Below the pieces are notes generated by a model that did not search any database, was not told the origin of the DNA, and saw only the letters and a list, made by a program, of their open reading frames with translations. The translations under genes were made by a program, and so were the position numbers. A DNA stretch of 64,000 nucleotides from Streptomyces thinghirensis (GTDB taxonomy: Bacteria > Actinomycetota > Actinomycetia > Streptomycetales > Streptomycetaceae). Below, piece by piece: positions 39,708 to 51,429 of the stretch. The stretch covers positions 1 through 64,000 of the forward strand of contig JAKFGP010000062.1 in assembly GCA_021502835.1 (NCBI GenBank), written 5' to 3'. The first letter of the stretch is position 1, and the number at the start of each line of letters is the position of its first letter.

Positions 39708-40996
39708 TCATGCTCCGAGCCGCAGGCGCAACGCGTTCAGCCGCCAACTGCCCGGCAGCCGGGCACGGTCGTGCTCCGGATCGCCGTCAGCGAGCGCGAG
39801 GGCCGGAAAGCGGGCCGGCGGCCGGGCGAGCGCCACCTCGCCCTCCTGCCGGGCCAGCGTCACACCCAGGCGGTAGTGGATGCCGTGGCCGAAGCCCACG
39901 TGGTTCTCGGCCTGTCCGTCCGGCTGACGTGTCAGGTGCAGCCGGTCCGGGTCGATGTAGTGCCGCGGGTCGAAGTTGGCGGAGACCAGCACCGGTTGGA
40001 CCGCGTCACCGTTGTGCGATGCGCGTGCCGGCTATCTCCAGGTCCTCGACGGCGTAGCGCAGTCGGGCCACCTGCACCGAGCCGCACCAGCGCATCAGCT
40101 CGTGCACCGCTCTCGGGAACAGCGCCGGGTTCTCCCTGAGCCGTGCCAGCTGGTCGGGATGGGAGAGCAGGGCGGCGGTGCCGTTGCCGATCAGATGCGT
40201 GCTCGTCTCGTGGCCGGCCAGCACCAGGGTGAGCACCATGGTGACCATCTCCGTGTCACTGAGCCGACCGCCGTCGTCGTCCTGTGCCCGGATCAGCTCG
40301 CTCAGCAGATCATCCCTGAGCGCGACCCGACGCTGTTCGATCAGTTGATGACAGTAGTCGATCATCACAGGAAAGGAGTGCTGGAGGCGTTCGGGCCGCA
40401 TCGACACGAGGTCCCCGCCCCACTCCCGCCACCGCTCGAGGTCGGCCGCGGGGATCCCGACGAGCCGGCAGATCACCGTGATCGACAGGGTAGGCGTAGT
40501 GCTCCAGCAGGTCCACCGTTCCGTCCTGCGCCCGGTGGGGCAGTTCGGCGAGCAGCCGGTCGGCGATCTGTTCGACGGCGGGACGCAGATCGAGGATACG
40601 GCGGGCCGTAACGCCCGGGTCACCAGGCGGCGCAGCCGCGGATGGTCCGGCGGGTAGCTGTCCGGATGGATCCGAGCAGGTAGACCCGTAAGTGCTCGGG
40701 GACCTTGGGCAGTTCCATCATCCCCTCACTCGGATCCGCGCCCTGTGCGCCGGGCACGTGGGAAGGGGTGTTGACGAACCGTGGGTCGCGCAGCACGGCG
40801 CGCACGTCGTCGTAGCGGGTCACGAACCACACCGGAGTGCCGTCCACGAACCGGCCGCGGACGACCGGGCCCTGCTCGCGCAGCCGGCCGTAACCGCCGA
40901 AGGGGTCCGCGAGCAGGTCGGGGTCCATCATGTGCGGGCCGGCGGGCACGCCGCTCCCCCGCCGGCCGGCGGGGCGTCCTGGTACGTGGAAGACAT
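39708..40996 (-). pseudogene. Cytochrome P450, frameshifted, heme cysteine reads as Arg
   Basis: This is a P450 of about 425 residues. ATG 40996 gives MSSTYQDAPPAGGG, then MMDPDLLADPFGGYGRLREQ. The I-helix motif TLVLAGHETSTHLIGN, the ExxR block (AVHELMRWCGSVQVARLRYA) and the stretch before the heme (FDPRHYIDPDRL) are clear. The heme loop reads VGFGHGIHYRLGVTLARQEG, where GIHxC is expected, so the thiolate Cys is Arg (CGC at 39870-39872). In actinomycin producers a P450 of this kind oxidises the proline residues (actinomycin X). Here it may do so, or it may be dead. At least three indels. Confidence 0.85.
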
Positions 40997-41022
40997 GGTC
41001 GGCTCCGGTACTCGCTGGGCCA

Positions 41023-42069
41023 TCACTTGACCGCGCTGATCACGCCGTGCGGCGTCCACCGGCCGCCGGGCAGCCGCTCGGGCTTCACGAACCCGGCCGG
41101 CGGCGAACCACTCCTCGTACTGGCCCCACCGGTAGATCGTGTGCTGGCAGCCGGCAGCGTCGCGAAGTACACGTTGTCCAGGGCCGCGTACAGCGGGCCG
41201 TCCCCGCTGTCGTCGGACATGGCGTTGAACACCAGCACCCGCCCGCCGTCCGGCAACGCCGCGTGGGCCTTGCGCAACAGCCGTATGTTCTCCTCCGGCG
41301 ACCAGATCGCGGAGCTGGTTGGCGAAGAGCACGCAGTCGTGGTCTGTCGGGTAGGTGTCGGCGAAGATGTCCGTAGGCTCGCACGGAGATCCGGTCGGAC
41401 AGGCCGTGCTCGGCGATCTTCTTGCGGGCGATCTCCACCGTGCCGGGGAGGTCCGGGACGGTGAACTCCACGCCGGGGTTGGCCTGCGCGAGGGCGATGG
41501 CGTTGACGCCGTCGCCGCCGCCCACGTCGAGCACGCGCCGCACTCCGGTGAGGTCCGGCCTTCTCGACCAGCGCAGGGTTGGACAGCCCGGGACCAGGGA
41601 CCGCATGCAGCGGTAGAACAACTGCTCCAGCTCGGGGTCCGCGACAGCCGGTGGTAGAGGTCCTCTCCCGTCCCCTTGATCCGTCGCAGGCCGACGTTGG
41701 TGTTCTCGCGCAGCGACGCGGTGAAGTCCACCTCGGCGGGCCGGACGATCCGCTCCTCGTACTCGACGAGATCCTCGATGATCTCCCAGGTGCCCTCCGC
41801 GAACAGGCCGTTCAGTACGTCGGCGTTCTCGTAGCCGTCACCCTGACGCACTGTCCGCTCGAGGGCGGTGGTGCCGAGCAGCAGGATCTGCACCGGCCGC
41901 TTCCGCCAGGTCGAGTTCCCGGCCGATCTCCGGCGGGGTCAGGGCACGGTCGCCGGTGCAACAGGGTGAACAGGCCAAGGTCGCTGCCCGCGCGGAGCAT
42001 CTGGAAGGCCGAGGAGCCGAACAGGATCTGTACCAGTCCGTCGGTGGTGAGCGAGGATGCGTGAGCCAT
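41023..42069 (-). pseudogene. SAM methyltransferase, acetylserotonin/O-methyltransferase type, frameshifted
   Basis: This is a dimeric methyltransferase of about 348 residues. ATG 42069 gives MAHASSLTTDGLVQILFGSS, AFQMLRAGSDLGLFTLL, the N-terminal dimerisation domain. LTGVRRVLDVGGGDGVNAIA is motif I. PGVEFTVPDLPGTVEIARKK is motif II with the SAM ribose Asp, and LPDGGRVLVFNAMSDDSGDG follows. The end GGRWTPHGVISAVK matches the family. In the cluster this is the best candidate for the C-4 methylation of 3-hydroxykynurenine or 3-hydroxyanthranilate on the way to the phenoxazinone precursor. Several indels. Confidence 0.8.
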
Positions 42070-42121
42070 GGGCACTCCAAATCGGCTGAGGTGGAGAGGG
42101 TGGTGTGCGGGGAGGCGGAGG

Positions 42122-43384
42122 TCAGGTCACCCGGGCGAGATCGGCGGGCCGGGAGGCGTGGACGCCCTCGGCCACGACGTCGCGAATACGGTCCAACGCG
42201 TCCCAGACGTCGGTGAACCGGGTGACCAGGGGGACAGACCGATACGCAGCCGATCCGGGACCCGGTAGTCGCGAGACGACCTTCGCGTCCGCGGCCAGCG
42301 CCTGGCAGATCCGCCAGGCGTCGGGGGTGGTGCAGGGACAGATGCAGAACCGCGCCGCTCCGGCGGGCGGGGGCGAGGCGGGCCGGAAGCCCAGCGGAGT
42401 GAGCCAGGAGTCCGCCAGATCGTCGGCCAGCCGGCCCAGCCGCACTCCCTTGGCCCGGATCCGTGCCAGGCCGGCCTCCTCGACCAGGGCGAGGGCGGGA
42501 TCGATCGCCGCCAGCGACACCAGCGGCAGGGTGCTCACCAGGAACCGCTCGATGCCCGGCACCGGGTCGTAGTCGGGCCCCATCGCGAACTGGTCGCGCT
42601 GCCCGTACCAGCCCCACCGGCTGCCGCAACCGGGTCTGCAGGTCGCGCCGCACATGAGGAAGGCGGGTGAACCCGGGCCACCGTTGAGGGTACTTGTAGG
42701 TGCAGCCGACGGCTGTAGTTCCGCACCGCTGCCGGCCAGGTCGACGGGGACGGCTCCGGCGGCGTGCGACACGTCCCACACCACCCGCGCGCCGACCGCG
42801 TGGGCCAGGTCGTTCTACCTGCGCCATGTCCAGCAGCGCGCCGCTCCGGTAGGACACCAGGGACAGCACCACCAGCGCGACGTCACCGTTCAGTGCCGCG
42901 CGCAGCGTCGAGGTCGAGGCCGCCGTCGAGTTCGGACGGCAGCCGCACCAGCCGCAGCCCGCGCTGTTCGGCCAGGCCCTGGACGATGTACCGGTTGGTG
43001 GGGAAGTCCTCGGCGTCCATCAGGACGGTGCCACGCCCCAGGGCCGCGTCCAGGGCGGCGGCGGCCAGCTTTAGAGGTTGACCGACGTGGAGTCGGAGAT
43101 CACCACCTCGCCAGGTGCGGCGCCCAGTACGTACTCGGCGAGGCGGTCGCCAAGCCGGGCGCCCCAGTCGATCCAGCCCTGCCACGACCGCACCAGTCCC
43201 CCGCCCCAGCCGTCCTCGACCACCTCCCGCAGCACCTCCGGCGTGGCCGCGGGGCAGCGGTCCCAGCGAGTTGCCGTCCAGGTAGATCAGCTCCGGATCG
43301 GCGATGACGAACCGCTCGCGGAACGCGGCGAGCGGGTCGGCCGCGTCATTCCTCGGCCACCGTGCGCGGGATCCCGCTCACCAT
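42122..43384 (-). pseudogene. Kynureninase, frameshifted
   Basis: This is a PLP-dependent kynureninase of about 420 residues. ATG 43384 opens MVSGIPRTVAEE. WQGWIDWGARLGDRLAEYVL, GTVLMDAEDFPTNRYIVQGL, MVWDVSHAAGAVPVDL and then, joined over an indel, TYKY/LNGGPGSPAFL, which has the PLP lysine. GWYGQRDQFAMGPDYDPVPG, then IERFLVSTLPLVSLAAIDPA, are further family blocks. The enzyme cleaves (3-hydroxy)kynurenine to (3-hydroxy)anthranilate. With the adjacent dioxygenase and formamidase it completes a dedicated tryptophan-to-anthranilate route for the chromophore. About six indels. Confidence 0.88.
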
Positions 43385-43458
43385 CGGCCCTCCCTTCTGT
43401 CTCGTGTCGTCCGTGTCGGCGTGTCCCCACCGTCCACGGCGAGGCCATGGGCGCCCGG

Positions 43459-44304
43459 TCAGAGCGTGGAGCGCACCGACCACAGTTCCGGGAAGAAGCG
43501 GTGCTCACTGATCCGGGCGAGCCAGGCCACGCCCTCGGTGCCGCCGGTCCCGGGCTTGGCGCCCAGCATCCGCTGCACGGTCACCAGGTGGGTGTAGCGC
43601 CAGCGCGCGAACTGGTCGGCGGTATCCATCAGCGCCTCGGCGAGCGGGTGCAGGTCGCGATGGCGGACGGGGTCCCGGTAGACCGACCGCCAGGCCTCCT
43701 CGACCTCCTCGCCGCCGCGGGTACGGCCGGGTGACGTCCCGGTCCGTGGAGTCGTCCGACGTGAGCAGCCGCGGCGCGCCAGCAGCGCGAGCGCGGCGTC
43801 GGTCACGGGCTCGCTCGTACAGCTGGCCGACCACCGCGTCGTAGCCCGCCGTGTTCCGGTGCGGCGCGGCCATCGCGGGGTTCTTGTTGCCGAGCAGGAA
43901 CTCCAGGCGCCGGCTAGCCGGCCGACTGGAAGCCGGAGGCCGACCCCAGGACGTCCCGGAACTCGGCGAACTCCACCGGCGACAGCACGGAGAACGTCTC
44001 CCACGAGACCAGCAGCACCTGCTGCACCCGCGCGGCGCGGCGCAGCGTCCACAGCGCGTCGTCGAGCAGGTCGTCCGCCAACTGGTCGCGTGCTGTGCTG
44101 AATTCGGTGTGCAGCAGCTTGAACAGCAGCTCCTTGACCTGGCTCATGATGATGAATCCCGGCTCGGTACGGAGCCGAGCTGAGCGGATGCTGCAACGCC
44201 AGCAGCTCGTCCATCCGCGCGTAGTGGGCGTACGGGGTGGTGTCCGACGGGGATCCGACGGACAGCGGGCACGCGGGGCTGGGGGTGGTCCGTTCGGTGG
44301 TCAT
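43459..44304 (-). pseudogene. Tryptophan 2,3-dioxygenase, frameshifted
   Basis: This is a heme dioxygenase of about 280 residues. ATG 44304 overlaps the previous stop by ATGA. YAHYARMDELLALQHPLS is the family N terminus, and LVSWETFSVLSPVEFAEFRD, then VLGSASGFQSA, is the substrate-site region. RWRYTHLVTVQRMLGAKPGT, then GGTEGVAWLARISEHRFFPE, is the C-terminal block with the threonine loop. It opens the indole ring of tryptophan to N-formylkynurenine, the first step of the phenoxazinone precursor. Four indels or so. Confidence 0.9.
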
Positions 44305-45151
44305 GCGGTCGTTCCTTCCAGTCCCATCTGCGCCAGGACCGCGTCGCCCGGCCCGGTGCCCGGCACGCCCAGGTCGTAGGGGAGATCGAAGTGGTCGCGC
44401 CGATCGGCGACGACCTCCGTCACCGCTGCCCGAGGGCGCAGCGCCGTCACCATCCGGTCGTGCTGGCGGACGTACTCCTCGGTCTCGTTTCCACCGCGGG
44501 CGACCACCGTCTCGGGCAGCCGGGCCGGCAGTCGAAGGATCGGGCTGTTGCGGCGAGCGCGCGGCCTCGTCCAGCCGCAGCGCGTCGTTGACGTAGGACA
44601 GGCGGACCGGCTCCAGGTCGTAGATGCCGCTGAGCAGCACCGCGCCGGCGATCCGGCCGGACACGTCCGGGTCGGCCGACGCATCGGGCAGCAGGGCCAT
44701 GGCGGCCAGGTGCGCACCCGGCCGGGGTGCCGCACAGATGGAGGCGGTCGGGGCGAACCAGAGCCCGTCCGCGTGCCGCAGCAGCCAGTCCACGGCCCGG
44801 CGCACCATGCCCGCCATGGCGTCCAGACCGACGTCGGGCGCCAGCCCGTACTCGATCACCGCGACCGCCGCGCCGGCGGCCAGCAACGGCGGCACCGGGA
44901 AGGCCGATTCGGCGCGGCCGAGCGCCTGCCAGTTCCCGCCGTGCACGAACACCAGCAGCGGGCGCCGCCCGGCTCCCGTTCAGGGAAGTAGTCGAGTCTC
45001 TCCGCCGGGTGCGGGCCGTAGGCGAGAAGGTCCGCACCGGGTGGGCCCGGCGGGCGGCCTCGCTCAGCCGCTCGTACTCGCGCAGGTAGGCGTCCAGACT
45101 CGTCACGCGGGAACTCGGCGAGTACTGCCGGTCCAGTGCGGCCCGGTCCAT
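44301..45151 (-). pseudogene. Kynurenine formamidase-type alpha/beta hydrolase, frameshifted
   Basis: This is an alpha/beta-hydrolase of about 283 residues. ATG 45151 gives MDRAALDRQYSPSSRVTSLD, the typical arylformamidase start (Y-S-P-S-S). VFVHGGNWQALGRAESAFPV has the HGG oxyanion motif, and GAAVAVIEYGLAPDVGLDAM follows. SGIYDLEPVRLSYVNDALRL is the region after the catalytic strand. The nucleophile elbow lies around 44730, where frames switch. It hydrolyses N-formylkynurenine, linking the dioxygenase and kynureninase genes on either side. Confidence 0.85.
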
Positions 45152-45198
45152 GCCCCCGGTACACGGCAGCTCCGGCCGGCGGTGCGTCGCGCATGCGC

Positions 45199-45834
45199 TC
45201 AGCTCCCCGGGCGTAGGCGGCCCTGGCCCGCTCGTACACCTCGGTCAGCACCGGGTCGATGCCGTGCGACCCGTTGCGGTAGCGGAGCTCCGAAACGACT
45301 CGCGTACTCCTCGAACCACTCCCGCCGGTCGGCCAGGAACAGCACGTCGTGGATCGCCATCGACCGCACCGCCATCATCGGCACCGGTGCGTGGCTCACC
45401 TCGAACGCCGGATTGCGCGCGGCCTTCTCCTCGCACTTCTCGTGGAACTGCGCGATCATCAACCCCGCCGCACACTCTCCGGCTTCAGCGCGGTGTGCGC
45501 CGCGTCCAACAGGTGCAGGTGCTCGGTCGGCAGGTCCGGCAGGACGAGCAGCAGCGAGCGCAGTTTCGGGTTGCCGGACTTCCAGCCGACCTCGCTGAAC
45601 CTCGTCGAGGCCGCAGCGGACTATCTCGTCGATCAGGGTCTGGCTCGGGGGTGGGGCCGACCAGTCTGACGCGGATCTCCAGCGCGTCGGCACGCTGGGC
45701 GGGGTTCGACGAACGAGGCACACCGGGCCGGTGCGTCCGAGTTCGCCGTGTGGTCGGCGGATGTACTCGCTCAGCCATTCGTCCACGGTGACCAGGGCCT
45801 TGGCCACGTCGACGGAGAGCACGTCGGTCAGCAT
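45199..45834 (-). pseudogene. DUF6875 protein, frameshifted
   Basis: This is a soluble protein of about 212 residues. ATG 45834 gives MLTDVLSVDVAKALVTVDEW, then LSEYIRRPHGELGRTGPVCP. Joined frames go on LEIRVRLVGPTPEPD, TLIDEIVRCGLDEFSEVGWK, SLLLVLPDLPTEHLHLLDAA, HTALK and GLMIAQFHEKCEEKAARNPA, then FEVSHAPVPMMAVRSMAIHD and VLFLADRREWFEEYASRFG. This fits the DUF6875 pattern as I know it. Its role is unknown; position between the synthetase and the kynurenine genes suggests a cluster-specific task. Confidence 0.65.
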
Positions 45835-45907
45835 CAGTGTCCAGTCCTCGGGTGTCGGTCCTCGCGGACAGCGGACGGCGGGTTTCTGGTGGGCGGCCCG
45901 CGAAGGT

Positions 45908-46720
45908 CACTCGTCGCCGGTGAGTTCGTGGAGCTTGGCCGAGAGGATGCGGCCGATCTCGGCCAGCGTGTCCGGGCGAGGTCAGCATCGACCCGTGGTC
46001 GCCGGGCACCACATGGGCCTCGACGGAGCCGCGCACGTGCGGCTGCCGAGGCCCCGGCGGTCACCGGCGGGTCCTGCTCCTCCGAGCAGGCGATCAGCAG
46101 CAGGTCTCCGTCGACCGGGCCGGGCCGGTAGTCGACGGTCAAATGGGTGTTGTTCGCCGAGATCTCGGTGATCGTCGTGAGCCGGTCCTCCTCCAGATTG
46201 GCCAGCACACTGCCCTGGCGGCGCAGGATCTCCCGCGCCCTGGCGAAGGTCATCTCCTCGTCGTCGTGGTGACTGCCGTCGTCGACGAGACCCACGTGGT
46301 AGAGCAGCATCACCCGGTCGTCCGGGGCGGGCACGTCGGCGTGGGTGAGGCCCTGCCAGTCGGGGATCACGTCGAGCACCGCGATCAGCGCCACCGTTTC
46401 GCCGCGCCGCTGGAACTCCGCGGCCAGCGCGTGCGCGCACAGCCCGCCGAAAGACCAGCCGGCCAGGTGGTACGGGCCGTGCGGCTGCACCCTCTGGATC
46501 TGGTCGGCGTGATCCACCGCCATCTCCTCGATGCTGGCGGGCCGCGGTTCCGGCCGGGCCGAGACTGCGCGCCTGGATGCCGTACAGCGGGTACTGCGGC
46601 CCCAGGTGCTTGATGAAAGAGCGCGCTGTTACGACCAGCTGATGCCTCCGCCCGGATGGACACAGAACAGCGGCGGCCTGTTGCCCGCGGTGCGCGGCGG
46701 CAGCATCACCTCGTACGAGC
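45908..46720 (-). other. Thioesterase domain
   Basis: [15 protein letters not shown] opens a type I thioesterase, followed by YPLYGIQARSL, PYHLAGWSFGGLCAHALAAE (GxSxG nucleophile) and LIAVLDVIPDWQGL. It ends with AEIGRILSAKLHELTGDE at 45908. In actinomycin assembly this position releases and lactonises the pentapeptide. Confidence 0.88.
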
Positions 46721-46999
46721 CGTCCGGGTCGTCGACATCGAGCCGGGCCGCGATGCCTGCCGGTGTCGGCGCCTCGAACAGGCTCCGCACGCCCAACTCG
46801 ACGCCGAAGGCCGCGCGCAGCCGGGCCATCAGCCGGGTGGCCAGCAGCGAGTGCCCGCCCAGGTCGAAGAAGTCCTCGCTCACACCGACCACCGGTCGGC
46901 CGAGGACCTCCGCGAACAGCTCGCAGACCACCTGCTCCTGCGGGGTGGCCGGCGCCCGTCCCGATGTCGGCGCGCTCCGGTTCGAGCGCCGGCAGCGCG

Positions 47000-49730
47000 G
47001 CACGGTCGAGCTTGCCGTTGGAGGTGAGCAGCAGCCGGTCGAGCGGAACGACGGCGGCGGGGCACATGTACTCAGGCAGCCGACGGCGCAGGTGCTCCCG
47101 TACGGCCACGAGCAGGGCGCCGGTGCTCCGGCCGGTGGCCGGACTGGTGGTCCAGGAGGAGAGCGGCGTGCCGGGGCCGGCCGCGCCGGTGGGCGCGTAG
47201 GCACCGACGGGCACGCCCTGGCCGATCAGTTCGCGCTTGACGTACGTGAGGTCGAGGGCGGCCGGGTCGTGCCCGCTCCAGCTGATCGCCGTCCGGTAGC
47301 CGTACTTCTCGCCCAGGCGGTGCAAGTCCTCCGGATCGACGCCGGCCGTGTCCCGGACGTCCGGTGCCGTCCCGGAGTCGAGCGCGCGCTGTGCGGCGAG
47401 GTCGGCCGCGATGCGTGCGTGGGGCACGCCGGTGACGCGCAGCCGGTCGGGCCGCGCGCTGCCCAGGTGATCGGCGAGGGCACCCAGGTCCACGGGTCCA
47501 GGGTCGGGTCAGGGCGTCGTCGAGGGGGTGGGGGTGATGCCGGTCTTGTAGAGGGTGGCGTCGGTAGCGGTAGCGGGTGAGTTCGTTGTGGGCGGTGCCG
47601 CGCTTGAGCTGGATGTCGGTGCCCGCCAGGTCGGGAAGATGGTGGGTGAGGGCGCTGAAGTACTCGGGGTCGACGAGGAGTTCCTTCTCCAGGACCAGGC
47701 TCTGCTCGACGGCTCGGCGGATCGCGGCCGTGTCGCTCGGGTCCTCGGCACGCGCCGTCTGCACACCGGAGGCGAAGGTCCGCAGCAACCGCCCGGATTG
47801 CGCAGGTCGCCCAGGAAAGGGGCGCCACCGGGCGCGAGCAGACGGAAGGCCTGTTCGACGACCTGCGTCGGGTATCCGCCGTTCTGGGAAGTACTGGAGC
47901 CACGGAGTTGAGCACGATCGTGTCGAAGTGCCCCCTGCGGAAGGTCGCCGTGCTCGTGGGCGGCCTGCACCCGGAGCCGGACCCGCCGGGCCAGCTCGGG
48001 GTCGGCGTCGACATGACGCCGCAGCTCCTCCACGACGACCGGGGAGAAGTCCGTGCCCCAGTACTCCTCGCACTCGGGCGCCAGTCCGGACAGCAGCAGA
48101 CCGGTGCCGACACCGATCTCCAGGACGCGGCCGGGCTGGGGCGCCCTGATCCGCTCGAGCGTGGCCGCACGCCACTCCCGCATGTCGGGCAGCGGGATCG
48201 GCTCGCCGTCGTAACTGCTGTTCCAGCCGGAGAAGTCCTCGCCCAGCGTCGAGCCGAGGCGCTGAGTACAGCAGAGTCCTAGAGATCCCGCCACTCCACG
48301 ATCTGGTCCGCTCCTCCTCGTCCCCCGTCGGTCCGTCGGTGTGGGGGACGACGTAGGCGATCGGTCGGGTGCTGCCGGAAGGCTGGTCGTGGTGGGCGAC
48401 TACGGCGGCCTGGCCGATCGCCGGATGGCCCCGTCAGGACGTTCTCGACCTCACCGGGTTCGATACGGAAACCACGCACCTTCACCTGCTGGTCGGCGCG
48501 GCCCATGTACTCCAGATCCCCCCGGCGTTGACACGCACGAGGTCACCGGTGCGGTACGCAGGCCACGATCACCGGGCTCGGGGCCGTATGGGTCGGCAGC
48601 GAAACGCTCGGCCGTCATACCGGGCTTGTGCAGATAACCACGGGCCAGACCGGCCCCGCGATGTACAGCTCGCCCGTCACCTGCGGCGGAACCGGCCGCG
48701 GCCGTGCGTCAAGGACATAAACACGGGTGTTGGCCATCGGACGGCCGAATCTGGCACCGTCGCACCTGCAGGTACTACGGCGCGGCACGCGGATGGTGAG
48801 TGGCGAACGTCGTCGTCTCCGTCGGCCCGTACCCGTCCACGACCGTCAGCCCGGGGCGGGCCTCGTGCAGGCGCTGCACCGTCGCCCCGGAAACAGCCTC
48901 GCCACCGCTCCACACCTGCCGTACCCCCGCCAGCGCCTGCGCAGCATGGTCCGGTGACCACATTGAGCAGCGAACTGGTCAGCCACAACGCGGTGACACG
49001 CTGGGTGGTGACGGTGTGGTGCAGGGCAGAAACATCCAGGTCCCGGCCGGCGCCACCACGACAGTCCCGCCGCTCAGCAGCGGCACCCACAACTCGTAAG
49101 GTGGAAGCGTCGAACGCGGCCGGCGAGTGCAGCAACACCCGCTGGTGCGCAGAGCGGTCAAAACGCGGGTCCAGAGCCAGAGCGGCCACATTGCGATGCG
49201 TCACCACGATCCCCTTGGGCACACCCGTCGAACCCGACGTGTACATCACATACGCAGCATCCCCCGAACGCACACCCGCCCCAGGCGCTTCGTGCTGCTC
49301 CTCTCCCTCATCAGGTGTGGAGCCGGTGACGAACACGTCTGCGCGTCCGCCGGGAGTTGCGGCTGGGACACGTCGTCCGTCACCACCAGGGTGGCGCCGG
49401 TGTCGGCCAGGACATGGCGGATGCGCTCGGCTGGATAGCGGGCGTCGAGGGGCACGTAGACGGCGCCGGCTTTCATCAGGCCAAGGACCGTGGTGACCGT
49501 CTCGATCGAACGCTCCAGAAGAACACCGACCGCGTCACCGGGCCCCTCCCCTGCCGATCACATCGTGCGCGGGTTGGTTGGCACGCGCGTCGAGCTGCGC
49601 GTACGTGAGCGTGACGGCCCCGTCGGTGACCGCCGGGGCATCAGGCGTCCGGACCACCTGTCGCAGGAACAGCTCACGCAGCGAAGCAGCCGGCACAACA
49701 TCCGCCGTGTCGTTGAAGTCGACCACGGTA
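47000..49730 (-). other. Adenylation domain with N-methyltransferase, valine code
   Basis: FDASTYELWVPLLSGGTVVV, VTALWLTSSLLNVVT, VRQVWSGGEAV and [17 protein letters not shown] give D-A-Y-W-W-G-G-T-F, a known valine code. The embedded methyltransferase (48290-47510) has [40 protein letters not shown]. The product is N-methylvaline, the last residue of the pentapeptide. Confidence 0.87.
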
Positions 49731-49739
49731 CGCCCGTGT

Positions 49740-51080
49740 TCGTCGGGGGTGAGGATGTCGATGTGATTGAGGGGCTGGTCCGGGTGGGTGGTGGCGATGT
49801 CGAGGAAGTGCAGCCAACGCTCGAACAAGGCCTGGACGGTGTGGGCGTCGTAGATGTCGCTGGAGTACTCGATCGCACCGCTGATGCCCTGCGGCTCACC
49901 GTGGGCGCCACGCTGCTCGGCGAGACTGAAGAGCAGGTCGAACTTCGCCGTACCCGTCCGCCCGGGAGCGACGTCGATCGTCAGACCGGGAAGCCGGAAA
50001 CTGGCCTCGGGCGCGTTCTGCAGCGCGAGCATGACCTGGAACAGCGGATGGTGCGACAGCGTCCGGGTCGGGTTGATCAGCTCGACCAGGTACTCGAAGG
50101 GGACGTCCTGATGCGCGTAGGCCGCCAAGCTCCTCTCCCGCACCCGCGTGATCAACTCCGCGAACGTCGGATCACCGGACGTGTCCGTACGCAGGACCAG
50201 CGTATTCACGAAGAACCCGATCAGCTCGTCCAACGCCTGATCCGTACAGGCCGGCCACCGGACTGCCCACCGGAACATCCTCACCCGCACCCAACCGCGT
50301 CAACAGACCCGCGAGCCCAGCCTGCAACACCATGAACAGACTCGCCCCGACGCCCGCGCCACATCCGACAACCGCCGATGCAGATCCGCGTCCATATCGA
50401 CCGTGACGTAATCGCCCCGATACGACATCACCGCCGGACGCGGACGATCCGAAGGCAGCGTCAGCTGATCCGGCAGACCCGCCAACGCCTCCGTCCAGTA
50501 AGCAATCTGCGTGGCGAACAAGGCTGTCAGGATCGTTCTGATCCCCGAGAAGGTCGTTCTGCCACAGCGTGTAGTCCGCATACTGCACCGGCAGCGCACG
50601 CCCTCCGGCACCCGCCCCTCGACCCGCGCCGTGTAAGCACGCGTCAGATCAGAGGCAAGCGGACCCAACGACCACCCATCACCCGCGATATGGTGCACGA
50701 CCAGCAGCAGTACGTACTCCTGGGCCGAGAGTTCGAATAGGTCGGCTCGCGGCGGGGTTTCCGGTTGCCAGGTCGAAGGGTACCGGGCCGCTGACTTCAG
50801 GGCGTCCGGCAGCTCGGCCTCGGTCGTGGGGTGGGCGGCGAGGTGACGGGACGGCCGCCTCGGGTGACAGCGCACCTGCTGGCAGGGGGACGCCCTCGGC
50901 CTCGGGGAACACCGTCCGCAGACTCTCGTGCCGGGCCACCACGTCACCGAAAGCAGCTCGCAGCACGTCACGGTCCAACTCACCACTCAGTCGCAGGGCC
51001 AGCGGGATGTTGTAGGTGGCGCTCGGCCCCTCCATCTTGTGGATGAACCACAGCCTGCGCTGGGCGAAGGACAGCGGCAT
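49740..51080 (-). repeat. Condensation domain, near-identical copy 1
   Basis: This C domain is almost the same at the DNA level as those at 54.2-55.6 kb and 62.1-63.6 kb. For example GACCAGCGTATTCACGAAGA is found at about 50200, 54675 and 62590. The copies differ mainly by single-base indels. Such long direct repeats are substrates for recombination and assembly errors. Confidence 0.85.
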
Positions 51081-51429
51081 GACCTCGGGTCGCCCGGCGG
51101 ACGGTGAGGGCCAGGCGTCCGGGGGCGGCGGTGTCGAGGAGTGCCGCCACCGCGGCCGGCGTCGGACCCTCGAACAGCGCACGCAGCTCCAGCTCCACGC
51201 CGAACGCGGCACGGATCTGAGCGATCAGCCGGGTGGCCAGCAGCGAGTGCCCGCCCAGATCGAAGAAGTCGCCGTCGACGCCGACCCTCGGCAGCCCCAG
51301 CACCTGCGCGAACAGATCGCACACGATCTGCTCCTGCGGCGTACGCGCCCCGCGTCCCGACCCGGCCGACGCGAACTCCGGCGCGGGCAGGGCCGCCCGG
51401 TCCAGCTTGCCGTTTGCCGTCCAGGGGAG

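Noticed and set aside
42463..43307. Plus-strand frames opposite kynureninase
   Set aside because: Arg/Pro-rich antisense products; the kynureninase motifs on the minus strand explain the coding bias.
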